The notes under the pieces were generated by a model. That model saw nothing but the letters and a program-made list of their open reading frames with translations, ran no database searches and was not told the origin of the DNA. A DNA stretch of 64,000 bases from an uncultured Pelagibacteraceae bacterium (GTDB lineage Bacteria; Pseudomonadota; Alphaproteobacteria; Pelagibacterales; Pelagibacteraceae), in NCBI GenBank assembly GCA_902614355.1, contig CACMKP010000002.1, positions 1 to 64,000 of the forward strand, in the 5' to 3' direction. Numbering within the stretch: position 1 is the first letter of the stretch; the number at the start of each line of letters is the position of its first letter. The translations under genes and the position numbers were made by a program. This document shows, in pieces, positions 61,702-64,000 of this stretch.

Positions 61702-62817
61702 TTAAAATCCTGCTTTCATTGCTTCCCATTTTTCACCAAGTTCTGTTCCGTTATCAGCCCAGTAAAGTGGATCTACTAAGAAGTAATTTTTAGTGTTTGC
61801 TGGTGCAGTTGGCATATTAGGTACCATGTTTGTTTTACCATCTTTGTACCATGGCTCACCTTTTTCCATTACAGCAATAGATGATTTTCTCCAAGGTGCA
61901 TATGCAATATATTTTGCACTTCCTGCTAAACCTTCTGTACTTGTCATTTCAGCTAAAGCTTTTTTAGCATCAGCTTCATTTGGCGAACCTTTAACTAATA
62001 CGAAATACTCGTAGTCTAAACCTTGAGCGTCCCATACTTGTACGATTGGAGCACCTTCTCCAACAGCAGCATTAAAGAATCTACCATTCCAGCCAGTTGC
62101 CATAACAACTTCACCACTCATTAATAGTTCTGGTGGTTGAGCACCTGCAGACCAAAATACACATCCACCTTGTGGGTCTGTGCAAAGTTTTTTGATCTTA
62201 TCCATAGCTCTTTGAACACCTTTGTCAGTGTTTAAAGCCTTATAGATTTTTGCTCCACCTTTACCTGGTTTGATACCATCTGCAGCTAAAGCAATCTCTA
62301 AGTTTGTTAGAGCGCCTTTGTAGATAGCTCTTTTTCCAGGGAATTTTTTAGTGTTAAAGAAATCTTTGATAGTCTTTGGAGTACCTTTAACGTTATCTGA
62401 GTTATAAGCGTAGTTCCAAGAGTATAAAATATTTCCTACAGCACATTCACTTGGCATGCTAGTGAAAAAGTCTTTACTTGCAGGAGTTCCATCTGGAGCT
62501 GCTGGGAAGTCTTTATCAAAATCAAATTTAACAAATAAACCTTCATCACAGCCATTGATAGTATCCATAGCAAATACGTCCATTATATCCCACGTAATTT
62601 TGCCAGCTTCTTTCTGTGCTTTAATTTCTGATAATCCACCTGAGTAGTCGACCCAATTGATCGGTATACCTAACTTTTTAGCAGTAGGATCACCATAACC
62701 TAACTTTTGACTTTCCGTATAAGCTCCACCCCAAGACGCAACTGTTACTGCGAATGCTGATGTAGTTATAGAAAATAAAAAAGATAGGGCTAGTAATAAT
62801 TTACTAATTTTTTTCAT
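61702..62817 (-). CDS. potD: polyamine-type ABC transporter substrate-binding protein (PotD-like)
   Basis: A 371-residue exported protein with a signal peptide (residues 1-23, ending SAFA). The mature start VTVASWGGAYTESQ and GYGDPTAKKLG are PotD/PotF-like. Other segments are AVGNILYSWNYAYN, KFPGKRAIYKGALTNLEIAL and VMATGWNGRFFN. The ligand may be spermidine, putrescine or another cationic amine. CGGAGGAAAA gives a strong ribosome-binding site before the ATG at 62817. Confidence 0.93.
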   Translation of the reverse strand: MKKISKLLLALSFLFSITTSAFAVTVASWGGAYTESQKLGYGDPTAKKLGIPINWVDYSGGLSEIKAQKEAGKITWDIMDVFAMDTINGCDEGLFVKFDFDKDFPAAPDGTPASKDFFTSMPSECAVGNILYSWNYAYNSDNVKGTPKTIKDFFNTKKFPGKRAIYKGALTNLEIALAADGIKPGKGGAKIYKALNTDKGVQRAMDKIKKLCTDPQGGCVFWSAGAQPPELLMSGEVVMATGWNGRFFNAAVGEGAPIVQVWDAQGLDYEYFVLVKGSPNEADAKKALAEMTSTEGLAGSAKYIAYAPWRKSSIAVMEKGEPWYKDGKTNMVPNMPTAPANTKNYFLVDPLYWADNGTELGEKWEAMKAGF

Positions 62818-62848
62818 TTTTCCTCCGTTTAAACGTTTTGTATAAACA

Positions 62849-62879
62849 CTATTACAACAAGATCGATAATGAGAGTCAA
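62849..62879 (-). promoter_or_regulatory. candidate sigma-70-like promoter for potD-like gene
   Basis: On the minus strand TTGACT (62879-62874) and TAATAG (62854-62849) are separated by 19 bases, longer than ideal, 32 bases before the potD-like start. It is a plausible but weak promoter; the ATPase gene (62920-64000) is upstream on the same strand, so this would be an internal promoter. Confidence 0.28.
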
Positions 62880-62919
62880 CAGCCCTTTTTTACTTGTTTA
62901 ATTGAGATATTTCTGGTGT

Positions 62920-64000
62920 TTATTTTGGATCTAGTGCTCTAGCATCTTCACTATTCCAACCAATCTTAATTTCATTTCCTAATTTAATATCAAGATTAGA
63001 CGAACTATTGGGGACCTTAAGAATAAATTCAGAATTACCTAATAAATTAATTCTAACCCTTGTGTGATCTCCATGGTAAATAACTTCCTCTATTTTTCCT
63101 TTATGAATATTATCCATTTTATCACTTGGATTAATTAAAGCTCTTTCAGGTCTTAATGAAACTGTCGTTCTCTCACCTTTTCCTTTAACGGAAATTGGGT
63201 TTGCCAATATATCCGCACTCGCTAACTTAACTTTACACTTTCCATCTGAAATATCAGAAACTTCTCCTGCAAAAGTGTTGTTCTCTCCAATAAATTCTGC
63301 CACAAAAGAATTAACAGGTTTTTCATATAATTCATCTGGACTTGAAAGTTGTTGGACCTTTCCGTCATTAAAAACTGCAATTCGATTAGACATAGTTAAT
63401 GCTTCACTTTGATCATGAGTTACATAAACAACAGTCACTCCGATACTTTCATGAATATGTTTGATTTCATATTGCATACTTTCTCTTAAATTTTTATCTA
63501 AAGCTCCAAGAGGCTCGTCCATCAAAACTAATTGTGGGTCAAAAACTAAGGATCTTGCTACTGCTACTCTCTGTTGCTGTCCACCTGATAATTGACCTGG
63601 CATCCTTTGAGCAAATCCTTGTAAGGACACCATAGATAAAGCCTTATCAATTTTTTTATCTGCTTCATCTTTTGGAATTTTCCTGACTCTCAATGGAAAA
63701 GCCAAATTTTCATACACTGTCATATGAGGAAATAAAGCATAGTTTTGGAAAACCATTCCTATACCTCTTTTATGTGGAGGAATACTGGAGATCGCATTTC
63801 CATCAAGGTATATTTCTCCATTGGTTGGTGTTTCAAATCCAGCTAGCATCATTAAACAAGTGGTTTTACCTGATCCAGAGGGACCTAACATGGTAATAAA
63901 CTCACCTTCTGCAATGTCTAATTGGAGGTCTTTGACAACTAAAACTTTGCCATCGTAACTTTTATCTACTTTATCAAACTTAACGAATTCTTTATTAACT
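62920..64000 (-). CDS. potA: polyamine-type ABC transporter ATP-binding protein (PotA-like), 5' end cut
   Basis: The frame runs on past the right edge of the window, so the N-terminus is missing. From the edge it reads a typical ABC start (KFDKVDKSYDGKVLVVKDL) and then GPSGSGKTT Walker A, MPGQLSGGQQQRVAVARSLV signature, VLMDEPLGALDKNLR Walker B, VYVTHD switch and a TOBE domain with AALRPERALINPSD-type segment. It powers the PotB/C/D-like importer. It leads the operon order potA-potD-potB-potC. Confidence 0.92.
   Translation of the reverse strand, partial: VNKEFVKFDKVDKSYDGKVLVVKDLQLDIAEGEFITMLGPSGSGKTTCLMMLAGFETPTNGEIYLDGNAISSIPPHKRGIGMVFQNYALFPHMTVYENLAFPLRVRKIPKDEADKKIDKALSMVSLQGFAQRMPGQLSGGQQQRVAVARSLVFDPQLVLMDEPLGALDKNLRESMQYEIKHIHESIGVTVVYVTHDQSEALTMSNRIAVFNDGKVQQLSSPDELYEKPVNSFVAEFIGENNTFAGEVSDISDGKCKVKLASADILANPISVKGKGERTTVSLRPERALINPSDKMDNIHKGKIEEVIYHGDHTRVRINLLGNSEFILKVPNSSSNLDIKLGNEIKIGWNSEDARALDPK

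Noticed and set aside
1..64000. Mobile elements, prophage, CRISPR arrays, tRNA or rRNA genes
   Set aside because: I looked for transposase motifs, phage structural genes, spaced direct repeats and tRNA T-arm sequences and saw none that would hold up.

Overview
This window reads as a contiguous piece of a streamlined marine alphaproteobacterial chromosome, most likely SAR11 (Candidatus Pelagibacter or a close relative). The support is indirect: very AT-rich DNA, Lys/Ile/Asn-rich proteins, near-absent intergenic space, many 1-12 bp gene overlaps, and a gene set typical of that group (PotABCD and Liv ABC transporters, iron FbpABC, dimethylglycine dehydrogenase with ETF, GcvT/MetF-like C1 genes, formate-THF ligase, AcuI). 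No database search was possible, so the taxonomic call is inference. I saw no tRNA or rRNA gene, CRISPR array, insertion sequence or prophage.

Layout. 1-2.85 kb: a rightward run of nine small genes (two DUF1330 proteins, two further small barrel-like proteins, an NTF2-like protein, small membrane proteins, DUF2798, and an SMR-like protein lacking the usual active-site Glu). 2.8-4.8 kb: an IMPase-family phosphatase and a gamma-butyrobetaine-hydroxylase-like dioxygenase. 4.8-5.34 kb: the only sizeable intergenic region, with a 59-residue membrane microprotein, an interrupted micro-ORF behind a perfect Shine-Dalgarno, and three tandem hairpins. 5.3-7.7 kb: methyltransferase, a DUF4396/cupredoxin pair, persulfide dioxygenase. 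7.7-15.7 kb: a long leftward block with folE, acuI and a LysR gene, then tandem Fur-like boxes driving fbpA, a Cys-rich 56-residue ORF, fbpB, fbpC, azlC, azlD and a thioredoxin-like protein.

15.8-23 kb: hisI and two small genes face a leftward dimethylglycine dehydrogenase - etfB - etfA - ETF:ubiquinone oxidoreductase operon, a complete route from N-methyl oxidation to the quinone pool. 23-28.3 kb: a leftward set (CoA-binding protein, enoyl-CoA hydratase, nucleotidyltransferase, P-loop kinase, methyltransferase) diverges from a MetF-like/GcvT-like pair. 28.3-36.3 kb: small membrane and zinc-ribbon proteins, purE/purK, GNAT, cold-shock protein, racemase, EamA transporter, fhs, and a glutamine amidotransferase. 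36.4-41.6 kb: a Liv-type ABC system in the order binding protein - LivF - LivG - LivH - LivM, followed by a 27-residue membrane microprotein.

41.6-51.3 kb: gpsA, a diaminopropionate ammonia-lyase-like enzyme, a photolyase, and a leftward aconitase - YfgM-like - BamB-like - cupin - ZapE operon. 51.3-57.3 kb: LysE, CsaA, ArgE, an aldehyde dehydrogenase with an agmatinase-family ureohydrolase, a secreted HExxH putative metallopeptidase and a membrane-anchored cyclophilin. 57.3-64 kb: a FadN-like bifunctional beta-oxidation enzyme and a polyamine-type ABC transporter whose ATPase runs off the right edge. Recurring themes are uptake and catabolism of nitrogenous osmolytes/amines, tetrahydrofolate-linked C1 metabolism, and iron-responsive regulation.
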